Source: Paraspadella gotoi
Taxonomy: Eukaryota; Chaetognatha
Length of the DNA: 64,000 nt
Direction: 5' to 3'
Assembly: GCA_051294375.1 (NCBI GenBank)
Contig: CM119267.1
Coordinates: forward strand, 26,515,343-26,579,342
Positions 23,880 to 34,581 of the stretch are shown one piece after another (within the stretch, counting starts at the first letter, position 1; the number at the start of each line of letters is the position of its first letter). The notes under the pieces are model-generated. The model was not told where the DNA came from. It worked only from the letters and a program-made list of their open reading frames with translations, and searched no databases. The position numbers were made by a program, and so were the translations under genes.

Positions 23880-24081
23880 CCACAAACGGACGAAACGACG
23901 AAAGACCACATTCCTGAGACCACCCTTGATTCCACTGTGGGACCAGTGACGATCCAGGGCATCCCGTATCGATAGTGACCATCGAGCGAATGTTCGGCTC
24001 CACGGGATTCTGTCCGGATTTCTTCCAACCACTGGTGTAACAAAGCCTTGGCGTTTGGTCAGGCAATTTTTGCGTCGCCAT
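23880..24081 (-). CDS. Possible first exon, unrecognised protein
   Basis: The minus-strand ATG at 24079-24081 sits in a strong context (TTACCATGGCG) and opens MATQKLPDQTPRLCYTSGWK then QNPVEPNIRSMVTIDTGC and SSLVPQWNQGWSQECG, after which the composition becomes low-complexity and hydrophobic, as if an intron had been entered. A competing frame is also open. No family recognised. Confidence 0.25.
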
Positions 24082-24599
24082 GGTAACACGCCAGGTTAAT
24101 TGAGGACGGGTCGAGTGAAGCGTTGGCCGGATCTCGTCGGCCTTTTTTTGCGAAGGAATAATAATCTTTATATATGTATTTAATTTTTTCACAGGTACAC
24201 CGTTATCACAATTATCTTATTGAGCATAAATATAAAAACCTTTTTTAATTCGTCTATCACAGAAACGTATTAATTTGACGGCGTAACGGCCACTATTCCC
24301 CGCAGACCTCCTCGCTGTCTCACCCGTGATAAGTCATCCGTCTCATCTAATTAAAACTTTGTCGGATTCAAATGTGTCTAATGGTCATTGACCATAAATA
24401 TAAATAAGAATTTTAATTTATTGATAGACTGGTTGATTTATCGATTGATCAAAAGATTTATTGATTAATAAATATATTTTTCAGTTAATTAAAAAGTATA
24501 TAATCATTATTGAAGGATAGTTTTAGTTAGCCTTAATGTCTTTTTTAAGATTCGTTCCTTCTATTATTAATTTTTAAATTTTTTATAATAATTGTTTTT

Positions 24600-25165
24600 A
24601 TTTGGTTTTTTATTCATTTTTTTCATTCATTCGGTTTTATTTCATTTGCTTCTTTGTTCATTTTAAAGAGGGAAAAAATATAGAAAAAGTAAAATAAGAA
24701 GGATTATTTATTTTTAGCTAAATTGAATATATATTATTGAATGGAAGGGCGAAAAAAAAGAAAAAGGTAAAATAAAAGGGAGAAAAAAGGAGAGAAAAGA
24801 AAGGGGGAAAGAAAAAGGGGAAAGTGAGAAAGAAAAAGAAAGAAACAGGAGGAGATAAATAAAGGGGAAGAAAGAATAAAAAAGAGATTAGGAGAGAAAA
24901 AAAAGAAGAAAATAAAGGAAAAAAGCAGGGAAAAAGTGGAGAAGAGAGAGAAGGGTAAAAATATGGTGAGAAGGGGAGAGGAGAATAAGAGAGGATAGGA
25001 AAAAAATAGTTTTTTTTTTTAAATTTAAAGATTTCATACCAAAAAATGAAAAAAAATCGCATTTGAAAATTAACCGAATTTAACCGTTAAAATAAATATA
25101 TTAACGGTTTAGTTAAAATAATTTTTAACCGTTAATAACCATTAACCGTTAACGGTTATCGGAAC
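24600..25165 (+). repeat. AACCGTTA-rich dispersed repeat, copy 1
   Basis: A purine-rich block followed by TTAACCGTTAAAATAAATA and repeated AACCGTTA units, ending TAACGGTTATCGGAACAC. The same order recurs at 26860-27410, and the AACCGTTA end recurs inverted at 26045-26130. It truncates the Penelope fragment at 25166. Confidence 0.65.
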
Positions 25166-25450
25166 ACTACCCACATATGCTGCTGCACAGGATTGGTTGC
25201 CCGCCCCTGCACAGGCCGCCCAATAGACGGCTCCTGATGTTTTCGGTCTGGGGATTTTGTCTTTCGGTTTCACCAATTGCTCACGTAGGGAGCCGCGGGC
25301 CGTCACTGAGGTGGAAATCCCCTGCTTTGCTAGCACCCGCACCAATGACTCAGTGATCCCCTGGTGGTAGGGGAGGGACAAGTGGCCCACGTTCCTGGGA
25401 CGCTTCTGCTTATCTTCCAATTGCGCTGTGGTGGGCACGGTAGGCATTAA
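25166..25450 (-). pseudogene. Penelope-like element fragment (pre-GIY-YIG to GIY-YIG start)
   Basis: The minus-strand frame reads LSLPYHQGITESLVRVLAKQ, then REQLVKPKDKIPRPKTSGAV and a cysteine-bearing YWAAC...AAYVG block. This is the linker between RT and the GIY-YIG endonuclease of Penelope-like elements: 'LPY..GI.E.l.RVL...GI', 'LR..LVKPKD..P...SGVVY.i.C', then the GIY half as GAVY and the YIG half as YVG. The catalytic arginine and later residues are missing because the AACCGTTA repeat cuts in at about 25166; upstream it runs to the assembly gap. Confidence 0.6.
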
Positions 25451-25456
25451 GGCGTA

Positions 25457-25466
25457 NNNNNNNNNN
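25457..25466. other. Assembly gap (10 N) bracketed by inverted TIR ends
   Basis: Ten N. The left flank ends ATTAAGGCGTA and the right flank starts ACTACGCCTTAAT, so the gap lies between the two ends of the AGGCGTAGT terminal-inverted-repeat family also seen at 55967 and 61139, each flanked by TA. Confidence 0.9.
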
Positions 25467-25479
25467 ACTACGCCTTAAT

Positions 25480-26040
25480 GGAAAGGTCTAATATTCATCC
25501 GTTAAGAGGGAAGGTCATTCAACTTAACAATGCGTAATCTTTGATGTATTAGAGCTAATACATCGAGAAATACATCGTAATCACCAGTAATCACCAAAAA
25601 AAAGTTTTTATTTATATGTAAACATTCTGTTTTAAATATTTTTTTATATCAGTAAATAAAAAAATTGTTAAATTAAATCAGTAAGCACATTTTTTAAAGA
25701 ATTGTTTTTCAATCTGGTTGTTAAAAAATTCTAGGTAAGAAGTTAAAACACGGTAAAGGCAAATTTAGAAGGGGAAAGTTAAACAATTAATCTTGTTACT
25801 CTGTTGTTTTCCAGTCCTAAACAAAATCTTTAGTTAAATAGATGGTAAAAAAATTCGAGTTGCAGCCTAAACGATTGCAATAATATTGATTTAAAAATTT
25901 GATTAGCAATCTTAAAAACATTTATGAAAATATAATAGAGAGATATTTTGATAAACATGTTCCAGTTAGAGAGAATTCAGGGTTAAAGTTTAAAAATGTT
26001 TCATTTTCAAGGATACAATTGAAATTTAAAAATGTCTCTC
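25480..26040. other. AT-rich DNA, no gene
   Basis: Nothing beyond diffuse A/T-rich sequence and a local repeat of ATCACCAGTAATCACCA near 25580. Confidence 0.5.
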
Positions 26041-26044
26041 TATT

Positions 26045-27410
26045 AGGGTTCCGTTAACCGTTAATTTTTGAGGAACTGTCGCTTACGCGGATAAAACTAA
26101 CAGTTTTTAACGGTTAACCGTAGAAATGCGTTAATTTTTATAATTTAATTTTAAATTTAAAAACTATTAATATCGAGCTAACTAATATTTAAGATTGTAT
26201 TTTCTCCGTTAACTCCGGCTACCTGAACTCGTCCTTAAATCTTTTGATTTCAGTTAGACTGAGGTACACATGTTATAGTTGATAAATGAGGAAATTGGGT
26301 TGAAAAGAAGCAGCATTAATAAAATAAATTTTTGGCTTTTGCCTCATTAGCATAATAAAAATATGAAAAAAGATCAATGAAAGAATAAGCAACAATGTAA
26401 ATTTTAATTCTGTATATTTTTGTTTTCTCTTCTCTCTGTTGTTCTTTCGTTTCTTTCGTTTTCGCTTCTTCTTATTTTATATTCTCTTCCTCATTTTATT
26501 TTTGGTTGTTGTTTTTGAAATAGATTGTTAGTTTATTAGTTAGTTTTCATAAACCGATGACGCATAAAGGGCTAAATATAAATATAATATGGATGAATAT
26601 TGTGTTGGAGAGACTATTTTCTTTTCGTTGCGTGAAAGCAAAGTTTATTTGTGTTACAAAGCAATCAGTTTTTATTTATAAAAAAAAAGGACATGTTTCG
26701 ACTCTGCACGAGCGCTGTAGTGTAAGACCTCGGAAACAACTAGAGTCGATTAATCACTGTCGTTTTTTTGGTAATAAAATACCCGTTGTTTTTGTAACAA
26801 ATAAACTTGTTGTTTTTCGTCTTAAATGTATGAATGATCTCAATCATTATTGATTATTGAATGGTTGAATGATCGAAAAATTTGACAAGAAAAAGGTAAA
26901 AAAAGGAAAAATAAGAAAGATTATTATATTTTTTTTATTAGCAAAATAGAATATTATTGCATGTAAAAAATGTTGATTTGAAAAAAAATATATGCAGAAT
27001 GATATTATATTTTTCAAAAATATTCTTAAATGATAGGATATATGTAAACTCACTGAAAGGAAAAACGAAAACAATTGGGAAGAAAGTAAAAAAAAAACCG
27101 AACAGCGCAGGAAAAAAAATGATAATAGATTAGGATAGAAAAAGATTAAAAGGCGTTGAAAAATAACAAAGAAAAAAAGGGAAAAATGTAGAACAGAGAG
27201 AGGGGGTAAATAATATGTGAGAAAGGAAGAGGAGAATAAGGGAAAAAAATTTTTTTCTTAAAAAATCAAAATTTTCATAACAAAAATCATACTTGAAAAT
27301 TAAACCGAATTAACCGTTAAAATAAATAATATTAAGGGTTAAGGTTAAAATTATTTTTAACCAGTTAATTAACCGTTAACTGTTAACAGTATATCGCGAA
27401 CCCTAATCTC
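26045..27410. repeat. AACCGTTA element with inverted ends, copy 2
   Basis: Left end GTTCCGTTAACCGTTAATTT and right end TTAACCGTTAACTGTTAACAG are roughly inverted. The left half is pyrimidine-rich (26410-26500) and the right half purine-rich (26880-27230), as in a long foldback. An ATGTTTCGACT block (26694-26704) of the Penelope-type repeat is embedded. No transposase was seen. Confidence 0.5.
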
Positions 27411-27667
27411 TATTACATTTTTCTAATTCACTAATAAAAAATTCTAAAAAATATCAGATGGATTGGCTTTTTCATTTGACCTGCAACTCTTCCGATAGGT
27501 TTCTTTTATTTTATATTATAATTAAAACCGATATAAAATGGCATAAAATGCATCAAATGTTGAAAGTGAAATACATTTTTTGAATCGCCCAGGAGCTCAG
27601 CTTTTTGCCTATTTTCAAGTTGATTTGAATGACCCTTTTTTCTACAAGACGGAGCAGAGACCATAAG

Positions 27668-28651
27668 CTCTGGTTAAAACTCTGCAGAAAAAAACGTGTG
27701 GCCAGATAGGCGCCCTAAATTATGCTAAAAATGGCTAGATTTTTTTTTTAGTATGCTAAATATCATGCCAAAATTTTAGCTAATTTAATGCATAACTGTT
27801 ACAAAGAGTACAGAAAAATGATTATTATTAGAGCCTATGAAAAATTATTTAGACAGATAAAAACAAAAAAGAACGAAAAAAATGAGACTTTGTGAATTGA
27901 TTAATGCTTAAGAGAGGCCATATAACCAGTCAAGTCCTGTAAAAGGTGTTCTGCAGCAGTAATATTCAAACAGACCAACCAACCAACCGACGCCATAGTA
28001 TTTTGCTCTTGTAAAGTTGCTTTAACAATTAACATGCTATTACTATTATTACTGAACTACACAAGCATCTCAGAGGAAAATCGGTATTAACAAAATACTT
28101 TGGCTTTATTGTATAAATGCTAGCAATCCCTTCCTGGTCTCAAAAAATTGTAATGGGAATTAACATGATTGTTATCAAAGAACTAAATAATAAAATAAGC
28201 AAATAGCATATTTAATACAGATTTACATTGCCATACTCTGTCCAATGATCGAAAAACCTTAAATTTTTTTCATACTGAGGCGACTTACCACCGTTATCTC
28301 TCTCTAAACCCTTCCTCTCTCCTCTTTCTTCGAGCCGGTCTTTTCCACACGGTCACTTTGCCCTAGCTTTGGCAATGACCTTAGATTGACCGGACACAGT
28401 AATATGATTAGATATAATGATAAGTAAAAAATTTTTAAGAAAGCAATAAATATATATTTAAAGAATATAGATTAAATGGTAAATCTTTCATAAAATATAA
28501 AAATAAAAAATAAAAAATAGTGAAACAAGTAATTTGAAAATTTTCATGAATATGCCAGATTGTATGCTACATGCCAGTTAATTTTTTTACTGGCAAAACT
28601 GTCTGAAATTATGCCAAATCTGGCACACAATATGCCAAGTTTTAACCAGAG
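27668..28651. mobile_element. hAT-like non-autonomous TIR element, 984 bp
   Basis: Perfect 14-bp terminal inverted repeats CTCTGGTTAAAACT (27668-27681 and, inverted, 28638-28651). They are flanked by a perfect 8-bp direct repeat ACCATAAG (27660-27667 and 28652-28659), which is the target-site duplication. An 8-bp duplication is the hallmark of the hAT superfamily, though a few other superfamilies also make it and the TIR does not start with the usual CAG. Subterminal sequence is rich in TGCCA/TGGCA words. No transposase frame, so it depends on a partner elsewhere. Confidence 0.75.
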
Positions 28652-28659
28652 ACCATAAG

Positions 28660-29199
28660 ACTCTTATTAAGAGGGAGTGTGCGAGCATTCTTGAAAATAT
28701 TTTGATAAAAGAAAAGCTGTTCATTTATTTTTATTCCTCTTGACAAATTTAAGTCGAAAGAGGGCGGTTTCGTTCAATAGGCAAATGATTCGAATTGATT
28801 GATGAACATAAATTCTGCAATATTACACGGATTTCAAATGGGTAAAAAAATCGCTGACATTTTTTATTTTCCCACTCCCAGTAGTCCAGCTTGCTTACTT
28901 TCTTAGTTATGTGCTCAACAATGACAAAGTCGAATTTCAAAAAAGCACTTTTTTTTGCATTTGAATAGGACCTTCCTAGAGGAGATCCTGATTATTATTA
29001 TTAGTAAGAAAGTAAATAAAATCGCCGGCCGAATTCTTTAAAAATTCCAATGCCCGCTAAGAAATATTTTGCTCCCTCTTTTCAAACGCCGGTCGCAAAA
29101 CGTTACCTTATTCGGAAGTATTTTTAAAATTGTTTACTTTACAAATGTAAACCAAATTTTCTCTCTCTCGCCGTATAAAAATGAATGTCACTTTGTACA
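28660..29199. other. AT-rich DNA, no gene
   Basis: No supported gene. (TC)n occurs at 29160-29170. Confidence 0.5.
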
Positions 29200-29429
29200 G
29201 GTTTCGCGAACAATCAGTCTTTTAGACAACGAAATCTGAACTTGAATAATTACCATCTTTCTTGATCTCATTGGTTAGTACGAAGATTTCTTCATTTAAA
29301 AAAACGGTCGTCTCAAGTTATCTCCTTCTTATCACTTAGAACTTCCCATGTAAATTTCTATGCGTTAAAAATACGGTAAGACATGATTTCTTCAATGATT
29401 GTTTATCTAATCTCATTAACTGCTTAATT
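29200..29429 (+). repeat. Dispersed repeat, occupied by Helentron-like insertion
   Basis: Close match to 5190-5430, interrupted exactly where AGTCGGATCTGC begins at 29430. Confidence 0.6.
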
Positions 29430-31503
29430 AGTCGGATCTGCTTATCAGCAGATCCCCACTCTATAATTCACTTTGTAAAAAAAACGATGTCTGTCTGTCG
29501 TCCGTCCGTCAGTCCGTCCGTCCGTCCCACCTTAGCAAAAAACACCAATTACTCGTGATTGGATGGATGAATTGGAATGAAATTTTGTGTGTGGGTAGGG
29601 AAGTGTGTGAATGAGCTGTATATGAAGTTTTCGATGGAATCGTGCGAGTGGAAATGAGTTTAAATGGAAAAAATTTAAAAAATTAATGTCACTATTTGAA
29701 CACCAATTACTCAAGAGTGGATGGGGCGATTGACTTGAAATTTTGTATTTGGCTAGGAAATTGTGTGATTTAGCTGGAAATCAAGTTTCGATGGAATCGT
29801 TTGAGTGGAAATGAGTTTAAATGGAAAAAAACAAAAAAACCTGTTTCACTAATTGATTATGCTTCTTTTTCCTTTTATATTAAATGTAAATGAAGGATGT
29901 ATTAATAAATCAAATAATTAATCAGTAAAATTAATCAATTAGTCAATTAATTAATCAATAATTAATTAGTCAATCCGTCCATCTTAGCAAAAGCTCCAAT
30001 AACTCGTGATTGGCTGGTTGGATTGGAATGAAATTTTGTGTGTGGGTAGGACAGTGTGAGATGAAGCGGGATATAAAGTTTCGATGGAATCATGTGAGTG
30101 GAAATGAGTTTAAGTGGAAAAAACATAAGTCGCATTTACTAATATATTTTTACTTATTTTAACCAATAAGTACTCTAATTAATCATAATTGGATGGATAG
30201 ATTGAGTTCAAATTTTGTGTGTGGTTAGGAAAGTGTGTGTGACGAAGATTGATACAAAATTTCGGTGGAAACGTACGAGTGGAAATGAGTTTAAATAAAA
30301 AATATGAGTCACATTTACTTGAATTTTAATACAAATAAAAATAAAATCGTTAACAACCTATGATTGGAAAAATTTCAATTGAAAACCATTGTAACCTTTT
30401 TTGTCTTTCTTTTTATTTTATTTTATTTTTTAATTATATATATTTTTTTTTCAGGCGCTGCCTTTTCTGAATCGTTTAAAAACGAGTTCAGTCTCTCTCA
30501 GTCTCTGTCTGTCTCTCTCTGTGTGCGTCTGTCTCTCTCTGTACGATCTCTTGCGTGATCGTTCGTTTTTTAAAAATTCTGATTATTTTTTTCTTTCTAA
30601 AAAAAATATATATTTGATCAGGCGCTGCCTTTTCGAATCGTTTAAAAACGAGTTCAGGCTCTCTCTCTCTCTCTCCCTCTGTCTCCTCCGTCTCCCCCCC
30701 CCCTCTCTATCCTCTCTCTCTTTTTTTTTACAAAAAAAAAAAAATTATTCACTTTTTTTTTACCACCGTCACAAGGCGACGAGTAAACGAGTTCCGGCTC
30801 TCTCTCTCTCTCTATCTCTCTCTGTCTCTCTCTCTTTTTTTTTTGCAAAAAAAAAATTATTCACTTTTTTTTTACCACCGTCACAAGGCGACGAGTAAAC
30901 GAGTTCCGGCTCTCTCTCTCTATCTTTCTCTCTATCTGTCTCTTTCTCTCTCTCTCTCACTCTCTCTCTATCTCTTTTTTTTTACAAAAATAATTTTTTA
31001 GTCACTTTTTTTCACCACCGTCACTAGGCGACAAGTAAACGATTAAACGAGTTCCGGCTCTCTTTCTCTCAAATAAAATTGCTATTACAACAAATTTTTT
31101 GTTTCATCTCTAAACTATTTTTAAATAGCAAAAGAAAGTCAAAATACAATTACTCACTTATCATTAAAATATTTAACAAGAATTATATTTTGAGTATACA
31201 ACTTTTTATGAGCTATCTGAATCTGGTCTTAAAATTTAAAAATTATAAAAAAAATTTGGCCTTTCCTATTTATAAATAAATATTAAAAAAAATAATTATT
31301 TGGGTATAGAAAGTATACTTCAAAATGTATAAATTTTTGTTTGAGCATATAATCATTCTAAATTTTTGACTCACCCCATTGAGTGGGGCTACCCTTAGTT
31401 AGGATCACAAATTGAAAGAATTATCGATATCGTCATTTATCATCTGATTAGCTGATAACCTCTTAATTAATCGTAGGCAGATCCGACATTGTTTGCTCAA
31501 ATT
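29430..31503 (-). mobile_element. Helentron-like non-autonomous element (HINE-like), 2.1 kb
   Basis: Read on the minus strand, the element ends at its 3' hairpin: GTCGG(G)ATCTGC - loop - GCAGATCCGAC then TAA (plus-strand coordinates 29430-29458). Its 5' end is at about 31503, with the same 11-base word as the hairpin arm. Next to the hairpin is a (GTCC/GTCT)n microsatellite (29490-29527). Four ~150-bp internal units follow (29540, 29700, 29985, 30165) sharing ACTCGTGATTGG..GAAATTTTGTGTGTGGGTAGG and GAGTGGAAATGAGTTTAA. Then come three copies of a ~115-bp unit with GGCGACGAGTAAACGAGTTC (30650-31060). Asymmetric repeats, a terminal hairpin and a GTCY microsatellite together match the HINE/DINE-1 class derived from Helentrons. 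No Rep-helicase coding was found. Confidence 0.6.
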
Positions 31504-32655
31504 TTTTTTCACAATGAGTTTAAAATAAGAGGGGAAAAATTTGGCAAAAAAAGCTGCTGGAAAGCAAACGCACCAGTTGTGATGTAAAGTATTCTCAATT
31601 TGTTATATAGGAACATAAACACCAGGGAATTTTTTCTCTAATGAAATGATCAAATATCAATCAAATTGATTCGGTTAAGGGAACCAAGTGACCAGGGGGG
31701 GTAAAAAGCTGAAAGCATAACGTTTAACCCTTTAACTTAATCTGGTTCTTACCATATAATTTGTTCTTCTATAATCATTTGGGAAAGTAGTTAAAAAAAT
31801 TTGATATAATCAATTAGCTTAATTTTCTTAAAAAAATCGGTAAGAAAAAAATCTTTTATAAGTTTTAAAGTTTTTTTTTTTTAAAAAGGGTAAAATTTAA
31901 TTTTAAAAAGATTTTCAGCTTTTATCACAATTTATAACAAAAAAAACTAGGAATGCATAAAAATTTAAGGTATCGACTGATTTTATTTAAACTTTCTTTT
32001 CAAATGATTCTGTTAATTGGATAAAAATAAAACTCTTAGAAGTAATATAAATATAAAATAAAAAAAAGATTCTGTACTTTTGCTAAATTTCTAATTGTTA
32101 AAATTAGGAATCAATATAGTTTAATAATACATTTAAGGGATGAATATGAATATTAATTAATAGTTATTACAGTTTTGTTTCTGTAAGAATAAAGTTTAGG
32201 TTTGATTTTTCTGCTTTTAAGTAAATATAAAAATAAAAAAATATTAGTTTTGTAAAGCCTTTGTTCAATGAGGCTTAAACCTAAAATTATAGCTTTGTTC
32301 AGTAAAAATTAAGAATTTAGTAAAAAATACTTTCTAATTCGAAAATAAAATAATAGATTATAAAAATATTTAGGTAGGGTCAATTAAATTTTTTTTTCTT
32401 AATTATTAAATTTTTGTTTCCGCTACAATAAGATAAAAATTTTTTCGCTACTTTCCCGTACAAAAAAAAAATTAATGACTATCACCATTCAAATTCCTTT
32501 GATGATAGACCCTTAAGCTTATGATATCATTTTTATCACTGGGTCCCCTTTAGAGTAATAACAAATATTTTCATTTCATTCCGATTTGAAATCCGTGTAA
32601 ATAAACGTGGCTTCAAAAAACCTTTTCACATTTTCACATATTGTATATTAATTCT
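31504..32655. other. AT-rich DNA upstream of NAF1, no gene
   Basis: No exon with splice borders or NAF1 N-terminal coding was recognised. Confidence 0.5.
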
Positions 32656-32663
32656 AATATTTG

Positions 32664-32814
32664 ATAAAGAAAAACATCGATTTGGGAAACAGTGCTAATT
32701 TTATTTAGACCATGCATTCAAACCATTTAGCTGGTTCATTATTCAAGGCCAGAGAAATTGTGGTGAGGTAAAAAATTATTTACAAATAAGAGAAGGTGAG
32801 AGGAAGAGGAGGAG

Positions 32815-32845
<31 letters not shown>

Positions 32846-32908
32846 AACTTTCAACCAAAAATAAATAAAATTAGCACTGTTTCCCAAATCGATGTTTTTC
32901 TTTATCAA
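32664..32908. repeat. Foldback repeat, ~45-bp perfect inverted arms
   Basis: Left arm 32664-32708 (TTGATAAAGAAAAACATCG...) and right arm 32862-32908 are reverse complements over about 45 bp, around a ~153-bp centre that includes a (GA)n tract at 32820-32845. It ends only 108 bp before the first visible NAF1 exon, so it sits in the intron. The word ATTCTAATATTT occurs on both sides (32650, 32940). Confidence 0.8.
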
Positions 32909-33016
32909 ACTACTCGGTGCATGAGATGACACTTAACAATTCTAATATTTACAGTAAAAACGTTTGAAAGAAGAAAAAAAACATTATTTAACGAGAATAA
33001 ATATGTTTGTTTCCAG

Positions 33017-34137
33017 CGTCCACAGCAAAGAACCGATTTATGCAATCGGAGCCGTGGAAAGAATCGTTGATCGTCTCCTCATCGTGCGAAGCTTCAAAGA
33101 GCTTGAGGCGGCGCTTGATGTAGATTCAGTGCTCCTGCTGGAGAACCGGACGCCCATCGGCAAAATCCACGAGACCTTCGGCCCCGTGCCACAGCCCTTC
33201 TACAGCCTCCGCTTCAACTCTCCCGATGAAATCAAAACCAAGGGGATAATTATCGGTGAGCTTTAATTCATCGAAACTTAATCTTATACTTGGAAATAGC
33301 CAATTAATTGCACGATATCGTGTCTTCCTCCTCGCAGGGACTCTCGCTTACTTCGCCCCTCGTCGTTCAGAACTGACAAGCTTCGTCTTTCTTCGCCAAC
33401 TCAACTACATGCGAGGAAGCGACGCCTCGTGGACGGACAACAACGAGCCTCCGCTGGAGTGGCTCGACTATAGCGATGACGAAAAGGAACGGATGGCTCG
33501 ACAGGAGCTTCGGGCGAAGATCGAGGAAGCAGAGGGTGGGGAGGTCGGTAGGAGGAAAGAGAGAAGACGCGCGATCGAGAAACAGGGAGCTAAGTTAAGA
33601 AAAATAGAGACGAAACAATTCCGTTGGACTGAAAGACGCAGTAGTTGTTCTAATCTCGCCAACGAACACCACAACAACAACAGTTATTCGGCAGCCAACG
33701 CCGCCGCCGTCACCGCAGACGGAAGTTCATGGTCTCGGGTCTCATCTACCGCAGCCTCGACTTCCGCTTCTGCAGCATCGGTTTCTTTGGCTCTGTTCTC
33801 CGCCTCCAATCCTTTCGCCAGTTATTTCGCTGATTGCGGGACATCCTCTCTTTTCCGTCCCACTCTACGCCCTCCTCCTCCTCCACCACCTGCACCGCCT
33901 CTCTCTTATCATTATCCTAACTTTTCTGCAACAATTGGTCTCACTGATTCTACCCAACAAAATCGACCCCATTTCACTCCGCCGCGACTCCATCCCACTC
34001 CACCCTTACTCTCTCGTCCACCCGAATCCGAGTTAGGAGGCCATTTCAAAGTCGAAACCTCCGAAGAGACGATTTTCTCTCCTTCGAAGAAACTTGACGC
34101 TGAGGAGATGGAATCGACGAAGCCGCCCGGAACCTAA
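33017..34137 (+). CDS. NAF1: NAF1, H/ACA snoRNP assembly factor (3' part, two exons)
   Basis: NAF1 is a nuclear factor that binds dyskerin/Cbf5 during assembly of H/ACA ribonucleoproteins (snoRNPs, telomerase RNP) and is later replaced by GAR1. Exon A is 33017-33255 (acceptor GTTTCCAG, donor CG|GTGAGC) and exon B is 33338-34137 (acceptor CTCGCAG), with an 82-bp intron; the join restores IIG-TLAYFAP. The Gar1/Naf1 beta-barrel core is clear: TPIGKIHETFGPVPQPFY, LRFNSPDEIKTKGIII, then SFVFLRQLNYMRGSDASW and the diagnostic EPPLEWLDYSDDEKERMA. A basic coiled region and a C-terminal proline tract (P-rich, about residues 215-225 of exon B) follow, as in animal NAF1. The first codon is split, so at least one upstream exon is missing from view. 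TAA is at 34135-34137. Confidence 0.93.
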
Positions 34138-34263
34138 AATCAACTTAGGTCGTCACCCACGTGTCATTTTCGACTGTACTCTGTTATATCCTTGTAATTC
34201 AGTTGTTTGCAAATTCCTCGGATTTATTTTTATACGATTATTCAGATTAATATTATATATTAA

Positions 34264-34269
34264 AATAAA
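34264..34269 (+). terminator. Polyadenylation signal, NAF1
   Basis: AATAAA 127 bp after the NAF1 stop codon and 113 bp before the ERCC6 start codon. Confidence 0.6.
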
Positions 34270-34381
34270 ATGACTGGATCATGAATTTCAATTTCGATAG
34301 GTATGTGATTCGTAAGGAATTTAAACTCTTCCGTCTTTGAAATTGAAGAAAAAAGTCGGAATTAAATTTTCCCTTCGCAAA

Positions 34382-34581
34382 ATGTCTTTTCCTCCGCGAG
34401 ATCCAAAATCTTTTTCTTGGCGGACAATGGAGGCTTTCCCGGAATCCAGGCCCTGCGCTGGCGCCAAAGTCATCGACGTTGCTGCAGACGTCGCTCAAGC
34501 ATCCGCTGCTGATCAGGAATCCAAATCATTCCAGCTCGACTTATCCCATATGACGAGAACTTCATTATCAAAAATGGACCG
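34382..34581 (+). CDS. ERCC6: ERCC6 exon 1
   Basis: ATG at 34382 (context GCAAAATG; a further ATG lies in frame). It encodes about 66 residues ending [13 protein letters not shown] plus CG, which pairs with the C at 39814 to give arginine. Joined, the segment keeps the same spacing as vertebrate CSB around the D-Q--LE-G---QVD-A block. The donor is the weak CG|GTTCGT. Assignment is inference from phase and spacing; a transcript would confirm it. Confidence 0.65.

Noticed and set aside
29540-31060. Regularly spaced repeats that could suggest a CRISPR array.
   Set aside because: Units are ~150 and ~115 bp, diverged, without constant spacers, inside a eukaryotic transposon.
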